Shown here piece after piece: positions 6,777 through 7,163 of a stretch of 7,163 nt of DNA. A program made the translations under genes and the position numbers. The notes beneath the pieces are model-generated. The model was not told the origin of the DNA. It was given only the letters and a program-made list of their open reading frames with translations, and ran no database searches. Source of the stretch: Chitinophaga pinensis (lineage in GTDB: Bacteria > Bacteroidota > Bacteroidia > Chitinophagales > Chitinophagaceae). The DNA is taken from the NCBI GenBank assembly GCA_945872805.1, contig CAMCBE010000101.1, positions 1-7,163 of the forward strand, in the 5' to 3' direction. Each line of letters starts with the position of its first letter. Position 1 is the first letter of the stretch.

Positions 6777-7163
6777 ATGATGAAGGAAAAAATAAAAAAA
6801 CGTGCGTCTGACTACTTCGAGCAATATCGTTCGATTAGGCATCATCTTCATGCCCATCCAGAATTAAGTTATGTTGAATTCAACACTTCATCTTTTATTC
6901 AAAAGCATCTAGAGAAATTAGGAATCCCTTTTACTGTAATGGCGAATACTGGAGTGATTGGCATTATACAAGGGAAACCCTCATCAAGGGTAATTGCATT
7001 AAGAGCAGACATGGATGCGCTACCTATTCAAGAAGAAAACAATCAACCCTACACATCCACTGTGAAAGGAGTTATGCATGCATGTGGCCACGACGTGCAT
7101 ACAACTTGCCTACTAGGGGCATCGCAAATACTAAACGAGTTGAAAGACGAATGGCATGGAACG
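6777..7163 (+). CDS. M20-family amidohydrolase (hippurate/N-acyl-amino-acid hydrolase type), N-terminal part
   Basis: The frame is open for 129 codons to the window edge, so the protein is truncated on the right. Start is at the tandem ATG-ATG at 6777/6780; residue numbers here use 6777. HLHAHPELSYVE (23-34), RADMDALP (76-83) and MHACGHDVHT (100-109) are the signature blocks of M20D zinc peptidases/amidohydrolases, a group that includes hippurate hydrolase (HipO), IAA-amino-acid hydrolases and N-acetyldiaminopimelate deacetylase. Cys103 and His105 are expected metal ligands; the remaining ligands and catalytic Glu lie beyond the window. Such enzymes cleave an N-acyl group from an amino acid and usually have about 390-400 residues. 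The exact substrate cannot be told from this part. No signal peptide is seen, so it is probably cytoplasmic. The gene begins 48 bp after secA on the same strand with no terminator hairpin between them, so read-through transcription is plausible. Confidence 0.93.
   Translation, partial: MMKEKIKKRASDYFEQYRSIRHHLHAHPELSYVEFNTSSFIQKHLEKLGIPFTVMANTGVIGIIQGKPSSRVIALRADMDALPIQEENNQPYTSTVKGVMHACGHDVHTTCLLGASQILNELKDEWHGT

Noticed and set aside
5702..6857. Minus-strand frames (5702-5902, 6336-6545, 6485-6706, 6603-6857) opposite secA and the amidohydrolase
   Set aside because: They overlap strongly conserved SecA or M20 motifs on the other strand, so the true coding strand is clear.

Overview
The window looks like a piece of an AT-rich chromosome from a member of the Bacteroidota. 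Three things point there: a long SecA (1106 aa) carrying extra segments typical of that phylum, an outer-membrane beta-barrel protein with an N-terminal carboxypeptidase-regulatory-like domain and a TonB-receptor-type plug, and the lack of clear Shine-Dalgarno sequences in front of the genes. A Cytophagales-like host is a guess from the general feel of the proteins and is not shown by the sequence.

Layout. Positions 1-327 (minus) hold the N-terminal part of a DUF457/YdjM-type membrane-bound putative metal-dependent hydrolase, cut by the window edge. Positions 426-3221 (minus) encode a complete 931-aa outer-membrane beta-barrel protein of the TonB-receptor-like type. A 186-bp divergent intergenic region (3222-3407) follows. 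It contains a perfect Bacteroidota-type -7 promoter element for secA, a 12-bp perfect palindrome just upstream of it, and small direct and inverted repeats. Positions 3408-6728 (plus) encode complete SecA. After 48 bp, the N-terminal third or so of an M20-family amidohydrolase starts at 6777 (plus) and runs off the right edge.

How the genes relate. SecA drives export through SecYEG, and the neighbouring outer-membrane protein has a signal peptide and would be a client of that route. This is a general dependence and not evidence of a dedicated system. secA and the amidohydrolase gene may be co-transcribed; the two minus-strand genes could be as well. No susD-like partner, sigma/anti-sigma pair, mobile element, CRISPR array, tRNA or rRNA is visible.

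I read this as an ordinary housekeeping region. The points worth a second look are the secA promoter architecture, the lineage-specific SecA insertions, and a small in-frame duplication at the signal-peptide end of the outer-membrane protein. I do not see a previously undescribed multi-gene system here.
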